Shown here piece after piece: positions 35,045 to 43,155 of a stretch of 64,000 bases of DNA. Location of the stretch: assembly GCF_900101825.1 (NCBI RefSeq), contig NZ_FNAG01000012.1:1-64000 (forward strand), read 5' to 3'. Positions within the stretch are counted from its first letter, which is position 1. Each line of letters opens with the position of its first letter. Source of the DNA: Aquimonas voraii (lineage in GTDB: Bacteria; Pseudomonadota; Gammaproteobacteria; Xanthomonadales; Xanthomonadaceae). The translations under genes and the position numbers were made by a program. The notes under the pieces are model-generated. The model did not search any database, was not told where the DNA came from, and saw nothing but the letters and a program-made list of their open reading frames with translations.

Positions 35045-38000
35045 ATGATGAGCACGCTAGCCAAGGGAATTGCAAGCTGGGTCGAAAAAGCCATGGCGCG
35101 TGAGATCGCGACGCTGGTGGCCGGGAATATGGAGTGTCGCGCAGTCTTCTGCGGCCCGCCAAAGCACATCCTGAATCAAGTATTTGGGCATCTTATCCAC
35201 GGTCGATCGCTGATCGAAGCGACAAGGGCCGATGGTCAGGCGGTTCAGTATCCCGTGATCCTTCAGGTCGACCGCCTCCCTACAGGGTTTCCCATCGGCT
35301 CCGCCACACAGTCGGGATGCCTTCAGTTCCATGGACTCGCTGCCGTCAGGAACGACAGGAATGGTGTTTTCCTAGTTCTTGTCGAGCCCGGTGCTCAAGC
35401 GAGCGATACGCATGAATCAACTCGAACTTCGCTTGGACTCGAGCCATCGGTAAACGAGGGCGGTGCCTCGATCATTGCCTGGTGGTCTGATCCATTCATT
35501 CAGTCGCTTGTTGATTCTGCCCTCTCAGAACTCTCCGGTCGCGACGCCGCGGCTGCCAAGGATCTACTAAAGGAGGCGATGATCGCCGCCGACGCGGCAG
35601 ATCAGCACGAAGTAGCGAGAGTTGGAGCCTGGCGCGTCATCGAACGGTTGTGGGAGCTAAAAGAACGCGGCTTGTCTCTTGACCAACTCGTTAGCTTGGC
35701 CGCCGGATTCCCGCCCTCTAGCGACGGAAGTATTGAACCGAGATCCAAGACCGCCATCCTTTCAGCCATCGTGGACAGGATCGAAGCCGAGAACTTCGGT
35801 GGCTTACTGTCGTCCCTTCTGCAAAAAGCCAGGGACGATATCGAAAAAGAACACATCACCGCGTGCCTCTCGAATATGAGGGGCAGGTGCGATGTGGTTA
35901 CTGCGGTTCGGCGATGTGCGCCATATGCGTACATGCCTTCGGACGCCATCGCTGGCGAAGTCTGGTGGAAGTCGCTCACTGTCGAGCGCTGGGAAGAGTT
36001 GCTCGATGATGGCGCTCTACCCGATGCGGGCGGCGACATCATTATTCAGTGTGCCAATCCGATGATTTCGCACCTTAAGGGCATGGTTCCCGTCGTCAAG
36101 GGATCCGTGCAACTTAGGATCGAGGTTCCAGAGAAGTACGTGGGCAGGCGGTTGGAGGTTATCCGCGAGGTCCCGGGTGCGAAGGCGGCGACGAAGGTTT
36201 GGACAGTTGACGCGGAACGCATGATCCACGTCGAGGACGACGAGATCCCCCCCCACAAGAGTCCGATGAAGTACTCGGCAAGCCTCGAAGGATCAGCCGG
36301 AAAGAAGGCGAGCGTTCGAATTGTCTCAATGGATGGCTGGCTCCCTGGGGTGGTTGCCTCTGCGACGACGGCGACAAAAGGTTCCCTCCCGAAACGCTCA
36401 AAAGCAGCGAAGTTAGAGGCGTCGCTGTCTCTCTCCGGGCAGGGGAGGCACTACCTTGACATCTACTTAAGGCCGGGCGTCGAGCTCGCGTCAATGCTCG
36501 CCACCGGTAGTGACGAGGAAGGAAATCCAGACCCGTCCATCACGGCGCCAATCGGCATGGTCGCGGAGGGCGAGTTCGGGGTCGAAATCGAAATCGAAGG
36601 GGAATGCTTCTTCGACATCACGCTCAGGGTTCCGGAGGTTGCGGATGATCAGGTCATCCGGATCGAATTGTCGGCGGAGCAATCAAGCCCGGAAGAGTGC
36701 TCAAGCCACTTCGAATTGCAGCTCCTTAAGAACTCTAGCGGTCGGAAGCCCAGCGCGGTCCACGTTAATGCTCAGCTAAGAAGTGCGCAGCTTCAAGGTT
36801 GGATGCTGGAGCAGGGGCGCGCTGGTCGCTCCTATTATCCCTTCGTTATGGCCGCGGACTATGCCGCCGACTGGCACAGGCGGGACTGGACTGGCGCAGA
36901 TGACACGATCTTCTCGAAGGCTAGCTTCCTGTGCGATCCCCGGCCCTCGCCGGAAGAAATGGCGCCGCCGCAGGCTTTCATAGATGCCAGAGCCGCACTG
37001 GCCGCCAGGATCAGGGGTGGTGACGGAAATGGCTTGGTCGAAGGTGTGCCGCTCGGTGAGTGGATGGCAACGGATCCCGATTTCGCCGGGGAAATAGACG
37101 TCTACTTGAAATCCTACATGCACTGGCTTGCGAGCGATCCAGATGGGGCGGTTTGGTGTGACGTAGGGTTGGTCGCGCGGCTCGAGCCTAACGGACTTAC
37201 CTTGGTGCAAGAGCCGGATGCGGTGATAGTTAGCCCGATGCATCCGGTAAGACTTGCTTGGCACTGTGTGGCCCAGCGAGCCATGTTCCTTGCCGCACGA
37301 AAGAGACCTTGTCCAGCCGCCAGCATCCTCGATCCGGATTGTGTGCCCGATGCGATCACTCTCCCACTGAGAAACGCCATGGGTGGCAAGACCAACGCCA
37401 CTTTTTTCTCGGTCGAATGCAGTTCGGACTACTGGTCGATTCTTTGGAACGCGGGGCGCTTGGAAGCCCTTTCTTCACATGGGGCGACAGCCCCGCTTGA
37501 CCGGGAGTTTGGCCTACTCGTCGGCGGAATCTCCGGTGGGTTTAGTGTTTCGCAGGTGCACAAAGCGCTCGAGGACATCTGTTCGATGCTGGTGGCGAAG
37601 CCGGTCGTCGGCGTCCTGGTGTCCAGTACCGCGAGCCAGAACAATGCGTGCAATGAAGGTCTGCTTTCCTGGGGCAGGAAGTACTTCGGCGGCGGGGATA
37701 GGGCGGCAGGCTTGGACGCCTGGGTCGGGGCCAGCGAGGTCAGGATCTACGACGACAGACCGGAAGATGCCCGGCCTGATGATGCGGAGATTTCAAATCT
37801 GGCCGAGGATACGGCGAACGCCGTGCACTGGTATTCCGGCACGGTGGCCGGCGAGGCTCCCGATCTAGCGATCATCGCCCAGCTTGAGACCTCCAATCCC
37901 GGTGCACTCCCAACCAAACTAAATTCTCCGTTGGGCTTCGGTGGGCTCGTGAGGACCCGAATTCGGGAGCCTTCCAGCATGGCGGGGGGTCAACTGCTCC

Positions 38001-40552
38001 GTGAGTCGCGCATGTCTGGTCCCGCGGCGCCCACTGGCGACGGGCTGGCCGACGCTGTAGCAAGTGCCATCTCGTCGCTCGAGAACATCTCGGAGCAACG
38101 CCTTGGTTACGTATTCGCCCCTAGCATTCATGTGATCAAGGGGGCGCTGGAGAGCGCGGAATTTGCCGCAGTTTCCTCTTCGAGCGTTGACCCGGCCTGC
38201 TTTCTCGGAAGTTGGTTGGAGGGCACCTATCTTTGGGACTACGAGCTCCCGTCGTACTCAGGTCGTGCCGGAGACAGCAATGGCTACTACTTGTTGTCAC
38301 GGATCAAGGATCTCGACCTCGAAACCCTGAGAAGCGTGGTCAAGAGGTTCCCCGGTTGCGAGGAGATGCCGGAAGCCGTGCTTGCTGGAATAGTCGAGGA
38401 GGTCGCACGGCGTGGTATTCCAACCGTCAGGGGCCTCGCCGCAGGTGATTCTGGCGCGACGGGTGATTTGGGGCTACTCGTGGCCACGAGGCTGCTTCAG
38501 GATAGCTTCCGGGCGGCCGAATCAGGCGCTGGTCTCCTGACGCCTTGGCGCAGGGAGGGAGACATCGAAGAGCTTGCTCTCGTCATTCCGGTGGATCCAT
38601 TCCAGGGCTATCTTGACGATCTCGCGAAGGCGCTAAAGCGCCCTACGCTCCACCGCCCAGACCTATTGGTCGCGACGGTGCGAATCAGTGACCTGGGAGT
38701 TCAGGTCCGACTGACTCCCATCGAGGTCAAGAACCGGGGTGCTGGAGCGGCGATGCCGCAATCCGATCGAGAAGCCGCGCTTGCCCAGGCACGCTCGCTG
38801 GCATCCCTGCTAGATGCAATGCTGGCAACGTATTCTGAGGATCAAGAGATGGTTCTCTGGCGGATTGCGCACCAGAACCTCTTGACCTCGATGATCGGGT
38901 ACGCATTCCGTGTTTACAGCCAACGTCTGGCAGCCCAAGGCAAGTCGGGAGACTGGTCGCGCCTGCACGCACGAGTCATGGAAGCAATCCTGAGCTCCCA
39001 GGCCGATGTGCGGGTGGATTCGAGAGGCCGCCTGATCGTGATCGATGGCTCTAGCCAAAGTGGTCCGAGGGATACAGATGGAGATGGTTTCCACGAGACT
39101 ATCGAGCTCTCGCACAAGGATGCTGCGCTTTTCATCCGTGGCGAGCACGATGCGCTCTGCACGGCCATGAAGCAGAAGCTAGGTGGCTGGGAAATGTTCC
39201 CTGAAGGGAGGGATGCCGGACTCTCCAATCAATCGCCGCCCGTGGCCCATGAGACTGCGCCCTTGGTGGATGGCGGCGTTGAGGTGCCGTCCCTTCACGC
39301 GCTCCAAGCAACGGCGGGGCCCGAGGGCAGCTCGCTGCCGTCTTCGGGAGTCGAAGCCATGGGCGCGTCGCAGCCGGCCTCCCCGGGAGCCATCGACGTG
39401 GATGGCGGCATGGCCCAGTCCGGGCTGATCATTCGGGTCGGTGAAACGATCGATGGGTTTGAGAGCCAAATTCGGCGGCTGAATCTTGGCAACACGGCCC
39501 TGAACCAAATGAACATGGGAGTCGTCGGCGATCTGGGGACCGGTAAGACGCAGCTGCTCCAGTCTCTGGTTTACCAGATAGCCAAGGGGAAAGATGGAAA
39601 TAGAGGTATTGAGCCGAGCGTCCTCATCTTCGACTACAAAAAGGATTACTCTTCGAAGGAGTTCGTTGATGCGGTAGCTGCCAGGGTCATTAGCCCTCAT
39701 CACCTTCCTCTCAACTTGTTCGATGTTTCAACTGCATCGCAGTCCATCAATCCAAAGCTCGAGCGCTACAAGTTCTTCTCCGACGTTCTGGACAAGATCT
39801 ATTCAGGGATCGGGCCGAAGCAGCGAGACCGCCTTAAGAACTCCGTCAAGGACGCATATGTGCAAGCCGCCGAAGGGCAGTATCCAACGATTTACGACGT
39901 CCATCGAAATTACGTAGAAGCACTTGATGGAGGCGCGGACTCCCTGTCGGGAATCCTAGGCGACCTCGTAGACATGGAGCTCTTCACGCCGGATCCAAGT
40001 GTCGTTGTTTCGTCGGCCGAATTCCTGCGCGGAGTGGTCGTGATATCGCTAAATGAACTTGGTTCCGATGACCGGACCAAGAACATGCTCGTGGCCATCA
40101 TGCTCAACGTCTTCTACGAGCACATGCTGCGGATACAGAAGCGGCCTTTCCTTGGGGAGAACCGCAATATGCGTGTTGTCGACTCCATGCTGCTCGTTGA
40201 CGAGGCCGACAACATCATGAAGTATGAATTCGACGTCCTGCGTCGGGTCCTCCTGCAGGGACGTGAGTTTGGCGTCGGGGTGATCCTCGCTTCGCAGTAC
40301 TTGAGTCACTTCAAGGCAGGTGCGACGGACTACCGGGAGCCTTTGCTTTCCTGGTTCATACACAAGGTCCCGAACGTTCGTCCGCAGGAGCTTTCGGCGC
40401 TTGGCTTTAGTGATGCGGTGGGATTGCCGCAATTGGCGGAGCGTATCCGTAGCCTTGGCGTCCATGAATGTCTCTACAAGACTCATGACGTGCAAGGTGA
40501 GTTCGTCCGCGGCGCGCCCTTCTACAGACGGGGTGAGTGGGCCAAGGAATGA
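35045..40552 (+). CDS. Giant DptH/SspH-like protein: PD-(D/E)XK-like motif plus C-terminal HerA/FtsK-type ATPase
   Basis: An 1835-residue protein starting behind GGAAGGAGG. Residues 1 to about 1150 contain no motif I know. Around 1206-1227, RPDLL followed by LTPIEVKNR gives the D...E-x-K arrangement of a PD-(D/E)XK nuclease. A low-complexity linker (about 1385-1460) precedes a motor domain with Walker A VVGDLGTGKTQLLQS (about 1497), Walker B SMLLVDEADNI (about 1716) and a VGVILASQYLSHF sensor segment, as in HerA/FtsK-type translocases. The length and C-terminal motor match the H protein of phosphorothioation-linked restriction modules. Likely role: translocate along and cleave DNA lacking the methylation mark. 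Confidence 0.8.
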   Translation: MMSTLAKGIASWVEKAMAREIATLVAGNMECRAVFCGPPKHILNQVFGHLIHGRSLIEATRADGQAVQYPVILQVDRLPTGFPIGSATQSGCLQFHGLAAVRNDRNGVFLVLVEPGAQASDTHESTRTSLGLEPSVNEGGASIIAWWSDPFIQSLVDSALSELSGRDAAAAKDLLKEAMIAADAADQHEVARVGAWRVIERLWELKERGLSLDQLVSLAAGFPPSSDGSIEPRSKTAILSAIVDRIEAENFGGLLSSLLQKARDDIEKEHITACLSNMRGRCDVVTAVRRCAPYAYMPSDAIAGEVWWKSLTVERWEELLDDGALPDAGGDIIIQCANPMISHLKGMVPVVKGSVQLRIEVPEKYVGRRLEVIREVPGAKAATKVWTVDAERMIHVEDDEIPPHKSPMKYSASLEGSAGKKASVRIVSMDGWLPGVVASATTATKGSLPKRSKAAKLEASLSLSGQGRHYLDIYLRPGVELASMLATGSDEEGNPDPSITAPIGMVAEGEFGVEIEIEGECFFDITLRVPEVADDQVIRIELSAEQSSPEECSSHFELQLLKNSSGRKPSAVHVNAQLRSAQLQGWMLEQGRAGRSYYPFVMAADYAADWHRRDWTGADDTIFSKASFLCDPRPSPEEMAPPQAFIDARAALAARIRGGDGNGLVEGVPLGEWMATDPDFAGEIDVYLKSYMHWLASDPDGAVWCDVGLVARLEPNGLTLVQEPDAVIVSPMHPVRLAWHCVAQRAMFLAARKRPCPAASILDPDCVPDAITLPLRNAMGGKTNATFFSVECSSDYWSILWNAGRLEALSSHGATAPLDREFGLLVGGISGGFSVSQVHKALEDICSMLVAKPVVGVLVSSTASQNNACNEGLLSWGRKYFGGGDRAAGLDAWVGASEVRIYDDRPEDARPDDAEISNLAEDTANAVHWYSGTVAGEAPDLAIIAQLETSNPGALPTKLNSPLGFGGLVRTRIREPSSMAGGQLLRESRMSGPAAPTGDGLADAVASAISSLENISEQRLGYVFAPSIHVIKGALESAEFAAVSSSSVDPACFLGSWLEGTYLWDYELPSYSGRAGDSNGYYLLSRIKDLDLETLRSVVKRFPGCEEMPEAVLAGIVEEVARRGIPTVRGLAAGDSGATGDLGLLVATRLLQDSFRAAESGAGLLTPWRREGDIEELALVIPVDPFQGYLDDLAKALKRPTLHRPDLLVATVRISDLGVQVRLTPIEVKNRGAGAAMPQSDREAALAQARSLASLLDAMLATYSEDQEMVLWRIAHQNLLTSMIGYAFRVYSQRLAAQGKSGDWSRLHARVMEAILSSQADVRVDSRGRLIVIDGSSQSGPRDTDGDGFHETIELSHKDAALFIRGEHDALCTAMKQKLGGWEMFPEGRDAGLSNQSPPVAHETAPLVDGGVEVPSLHALQATAGPEGSSLPSSGVEAMGASQPASPGAIDVDGGMAQSGLIIRVGETIDGFESQIRRLNLGNTALNQMNMGVVGDLGTGKTQLLQSLVYQIAKGKDGNRGIEPSVLIFDYKKDYSSKEFVDAVAARVISPHHLPLNLFDVSTASQSINPKLERYKFFSDVLDKIYSGIGPKQRDRLKNSVKDAYVQAAEGQYPTIYDVHRNYVEALDGGADSLSGILGDLVDMELFTPDPSVVVSSAEFLRGVVVISLNELGSDDRTKNMLVAIMLNVFYEHMLRIQKRPFLGENRNMRVVDSMLLVDEADNIMKYEFDVLRRVLLQGREFGVGVILASQYLSHFKAGATDYREPLLSWFIHKVPNVRPQELSALGFSDAVGLPQLAERIRSLGVHECLYKTHDVQGEFVRGAPFYRRGEWAKE

Positions 40553-40623
40553 CTTTTCGTCGTGTCGATTTATCGCCTAGTTACGCTTTTGGTCTTAAGT
40601 TGCGTTCCTAAGAGAGGTGGGCT

Positions 40624-41202
40624 GTGTCCGACAATGCGTATTACGTTTATGCGCTGAAAGATCCACGGATGGCGCCCGCCCAGCCGTTCTACATAGGTAA
40701 AGGAACCGGGACGCGCTCCCATGACCATCTTGTAAGGCCAGACGATTCAAAGAAGGGAAGCAAGATCTCCGAGATCATGGCCTCAGGGCGTCAGGTGCTG
40801 GTAACCCGGCTCGTGGACGGGCTCACAGAAGAGCAAGCGTTGAGAATTGAGGCCGAGCTTATTGCCGCTTTTGGCACCCTCGATACTGGGGGGATGCTCC
40901 TGAATTCCGTTCTGCCAAGCGGGTTGGTAAACAAGAGCCGTAGCTCGCTGGTTGTCCCGTCTGGCGTAAGGGAGAAGGCTCAGATTGGTCTGGCCCTTCT
41001 AAAGGACGCCGTTCTGGAGCTGGCCAAGGCGAATCCGACTGGTATCTCGAACTCCGATGCTGCGAGCATGCTCGGCCTGCGTAGCGACTACGGCGGAGGA
41101 TCGAAGGACTATCTGTCGTACAGCCTCCTCGGGCTGCTCATGCGGGAGGGAAAGCTCGCTCGGGTTGCCGGCACTAAGCGGCACGTTGCTCAAGTGAGCT
41201 AG
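40624..41202 (+). CDS. GIY-YIG endonuclease of the defence operon
   Basis: Starts at GTG with AGAGAGGTGG upstream. Residues 5-31 hold the GIY-YIG signature (YYVYALKDP...PFYIGKGTGTRS, with the catalytic arginine near 30), and a glutamate-containing helix follows (RIEAELIAAFG, about 76-86). The C-terminal half (about 115-192) looks like a winged helix (GISNSDAASMLGL...LMREGKLARV). It ends the operon 71 bp after the giant gene. It could be the DNA-cutting effector or a second nuclease. Homing-type GIY-YIG enzymes are an alternative, but co-orientation with the operon argues for function within it. Confidence 0.8.
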   Translation: MSDNAYYVYALKDPRMAPAQPFYIGKGTGTRSHDHLVRPDDSKKGSKISEIMASGRQVLVTRLVDGLTEEQALRIEAELIAAFGTLDTGGMLLNSVLPSGLVNKSRSSLVVPSGVREKAQIGLALLKDAVLELAKANPTGISNSDAASMLGLRSDYGGGSKDYLSYSLLGLLMREGKLARVAGTKRHVAQVS

Positions 41203-41204
41203 CT

Positions 41205-41519
41205 GTGGGGTTCCGGATCGGGCTGGCCCGCTCGGCGCTGCGCTACGAAGCTCGCTTGCCTGCCAAGGATGCTGCGGTCATCGAACGCATGAAGCACTAC
41301 GCCGCGCTGTATCCGCGGTTTTGCTATCGCCGGATCCATATCTATCTGGAGCGCGAGGGCTTCCATCTCGGCTGGGACCGGATGTTCCGGCTGTGGCGGC
41401 AGGCCCGGCTGCAGGCGCCGAAGAAGCGGCCACGCAGGCGAATCGCCGCTTCCAGGCCGCGGTCGATACCGGCCACCGGGCCGAACCAGGTCTGGGCCTG
41501 CGACTTTGTGTTCGAACCA
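41205..41519 (+). pseudogene. IS3-family OrfB, N-terminal fragment
   Basis: In frame the segment reads GLARSALRYEARLPAKDAAV through RFCYRRIHIYLEREG to NQVWACDFVF, the HTH_21 and start of the rve core of an IS3 OrfB. It ends just after the first catalytic aspartate, so no active transposase can be made. It abuts the end of the defence operon and the tRNA-Arg boundary. Confidence 0.75.
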
Positions 41520-41700
41520 AATACCGGCCACGGAGATCTGTCGGGTGAGGCCCGGCGCCTTGCGTGTGCTGTCGCAGAGTTTGAACTTGAGGGCAGCCCC
41601 ATCAACAACCGCCGAGCGAGAGTTCGGGCTTTACTCTGTCGGCGCGGCTGCGTGGAGAGGGGTTTGGCACACCCAAGGCACAGATCTGTCACAAGGGAAA

Positions 41701-41777
41701 TGGCGCGCCTGGAGGGATTCGAACCCCCGACCAACGGCTTCGGAAGCCGCTACTCTATCCGGCTGAGCTACAGGCGC
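41701..41777 (-). tRNA. tRNA-Arg (anticodon CCG), CCA encoded
   Basis: The complement folds as a complete tRNA. Acceptor GCGCCTG (5') pairs with CAGGCGC (3'), followed by G and an encoded CCA. The anticodon loop is TTCCGAA (anticodon CCG, codon CGG), and the T-arm is GGGGGTTCGAATCCC. Its 5' 40 nt are repeated 131 bp away at 41869-41908. Confidence 0.93.
41738..41777. repeat. att-like repeat copy within tRNA-Arg
   Basis: The 5' half of the tRNA, from the acceptor through the anticodon loop, is repeated with one mismatch (G at 41749, A at 41880). A 40-bp near-identical copy at an island edge is typical of an integration crossover segment. Confidence 0.6.
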
Positions 41778-41868
41778 GTCTTGTAAAGCTTTTTTCCTCT
41801 CCGGCCTCACCCTTTCGAGTAAAGCCGCTGTGCCTCTCCACCTCGGGCCTCGCTTGCCTGAGTAGTGT

Positions 41869-41908
41869 CTTCGGAAGCCACTACTCTATCCGGCTGAGCT
41901 ACAGGCGC
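41869..41908. repeat. Partial tRNA-Arg copy (attachment-site scar)
   Basis: CTTCGGAAGCCACTACTCTA and the following 20 bases duplicate the 5' half of the tRNA. The T-arm and 3' end are missing, so it cannot give a tRNA. It lies on the core-chromosome side of the boundary. Confidence 0.6.
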
Positions 41909-42033
41909 ATTGTGTGTCGCTGATGTCCGCGGCGTGGCAGGCCTGCCGGCGCGGGGCGCGAAGGATACCACGCGCTTCGCGCTCGCTGCGCTGCCGCGGT
42001 GGCCGTGTGCTGGCAGCGGTCGGGACAGGCGCG

Positions 42034-42309
42034 CTAGACGCGAATGTCGAGGCCGCGTCCCAGGGTTTCGCCGGCCAGACTCAAACGCAGGCTGCGGCCG
42101 GCCTTGAGGTAGCTCAGCACACTGCCTTCCTCGGCCTCGGGGGCGCCACCGCCGCCGCCCGGGCGAGTGGTATCGGTCGTGCGCACGGGCTCGGCCACGG
42201 CCTCGGCGCGGTTGCCCGCGTAGCTGCGCAGGATGGCCTGCTGCTGGCTGGTGCGGCTGCCGTAGTCGGGGCGGGTGGAGAGCGCGAAGCTCGACACGTG
42301 GACGTTCAC
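42034..42309 (-). CDS. Hypothetical small protein
   Basis: The 91-residue frame from GTG 42309 reads VNVHVSSFALSTRPDYGSRT, then a glycine-rich linker and a C-terminal SYLKAGRSLRLSLAGETLGR. It resembles a conserved small protein in composition, but I do not recognise a family. The upstream extension to 42372 is less plausible. There is no good ribosome site. Confidence 0.45.
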   Translation of the reverse strand: MNVHVSSFALSTRPDYGSRTSQQQAILRSYAGNRAEAVAEPVRTTDTTRPGGGGGAPEAEEGSVLSYLKAGRSLRLSLAGETLGRGLDIRV

Positions 42310-42418
42310 CGAAGTTCGTGACTGGCGAGCATGCCGGATTGCGGCACCACTGTCAGTCGGGGCTGGCCGCACAGACGGCCGCAGGGGTATGCCACTGCGA
42401 TGGATGGCCGGGACGGGC

Positions 42419-42438
42419 CGGGGCGAACGTTCGCCCCG
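42419..42438. terminator. Perfect 20-bp palindrome downstream of the argS-SPOR operon
   Basis: CGGGGCGAACGTTCGCCCCG is self-complementary. On the plus strand it is followed closely by CGCGTTTTT, so it can act as an intrinsic terminator in that direction. It lies 73 bp beyond the stop of the minus-strand SPOR gene. Confidence 0.45.
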
Positions 42439-42510
42439 CTCGCGTTTTTCTGGTCTCGGTGGCGCAGCATGTGTCGCGCGGGCGGTGGTGCTGCCGCCGA
42501 GACCCCACGC

Positions 42511-43155
42511 TTACTGCCCGCTTTCACGCACCGCGATGGCATCGATGCCGTTGGCGGCCAGCGCCCGCTTGGCGGCTTCGGCCTCGCCTGGGCTGCTGTA
42601 GGGGCCGAGGCGCACGCGATGCCAGACGCCGCCGTTGATGGTGTCGGTCTGCACACGCGCGAATTGGCCGACCAAGGCCAGCCGCGCCTTCAGCGCCTCG
42701 GCGTCCGCGGCATCGCGGAAGGCGCCCGCCTGCAGCTGGTAGCGCTCGCGCGGCGCGCTGGCGGTCGCTTCCGTCTGCTGCTGGGCCTGCTGTTGCTGCT
42801 GTTGGGCCCGCTGCTTCGCAGCGGCTTCCGCTTCGGCGCGCGCGCGCTCGGCCAGCTCGCGGTCGGACACGGCGGTCTCCTGCTCGCGCAGGAGCGTGTA
42901 GAAGTCGTAACGCGGCCGCTTCGGCGTTTCGGCCAGCGGTGGCGCTACAGCGGGCTCGCTGCTGGTCGCCGGCGGCGTGGCCGTGGGGTTCGGAGTGGGG
43001 CCGCCCGGCTTGCCGCTGAAGCCTTCCCGGTACAGCACGAATGCGGCGATGCCGAGCCCGAGCAGCACGCCGGCCAGCAGCCAGGCCCAGCCGGGTACGC
43101 GATTGTCATTGCCGCGCCGTGCCTGCGATTTGGGCTTGCCGCGCCGGGCCGCCAT
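42511..43155 (-). CDS. SPOR-domain inner-membrane protein
   Basis: From ATG 43155 the protein has 214 residues: a basic cytoplasmic N-terminus (MAARRGKPKSQARRGNDNRV), one membrane helix (WAWLLAGVLLGLGIAAFVLY), a proline-rich and then glutamine-rich periplasmic linker, and a C-terminal SPOR domain (YQLQAGAFRDAADAEALKAR to VRLGPYSSPGEAEAAKRALA) that binds denuded septal peptidoglycan. The layout is FtsN-like. The start overlaps the argS stop (TAATG), so the two are co-translated, an arrangement seen in related genomes. Confidence 0.85.
   Translation of the reverse strand: MAARRGKPKSQARRGNDNRVPGWAWLLAGVLLGLGIAAFVLYREGFSGKPGGPTPNPTATPPATSSEPAVAPPLAETPKRPRYDFYTLLREQETAVSDRELAERARAEAEAAAKQRAQQQQQQAQQQTEATASAPRERYQLQAGAFRDAADAEALKARLALVGQFARVQTDTINGGVWHRVRLGPYSSPGEAEAAKRALAANGIDAIAVRESGQ

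Noticed and set aside
30052-41202. Labelling the operon as BREX, DISARM or a Dnd/Ssp system
   Set aside because: No PglZ, BrxC-type, DrmA/B, DndA-E or SspA-D gene is visible, so I use only FGH-like and give no dpt symbols.
41869-41908. A second tRNA-Arg gene
   Set aside because: Only the 5' half is present; the T-arm and acceptor 3' strand are missing.
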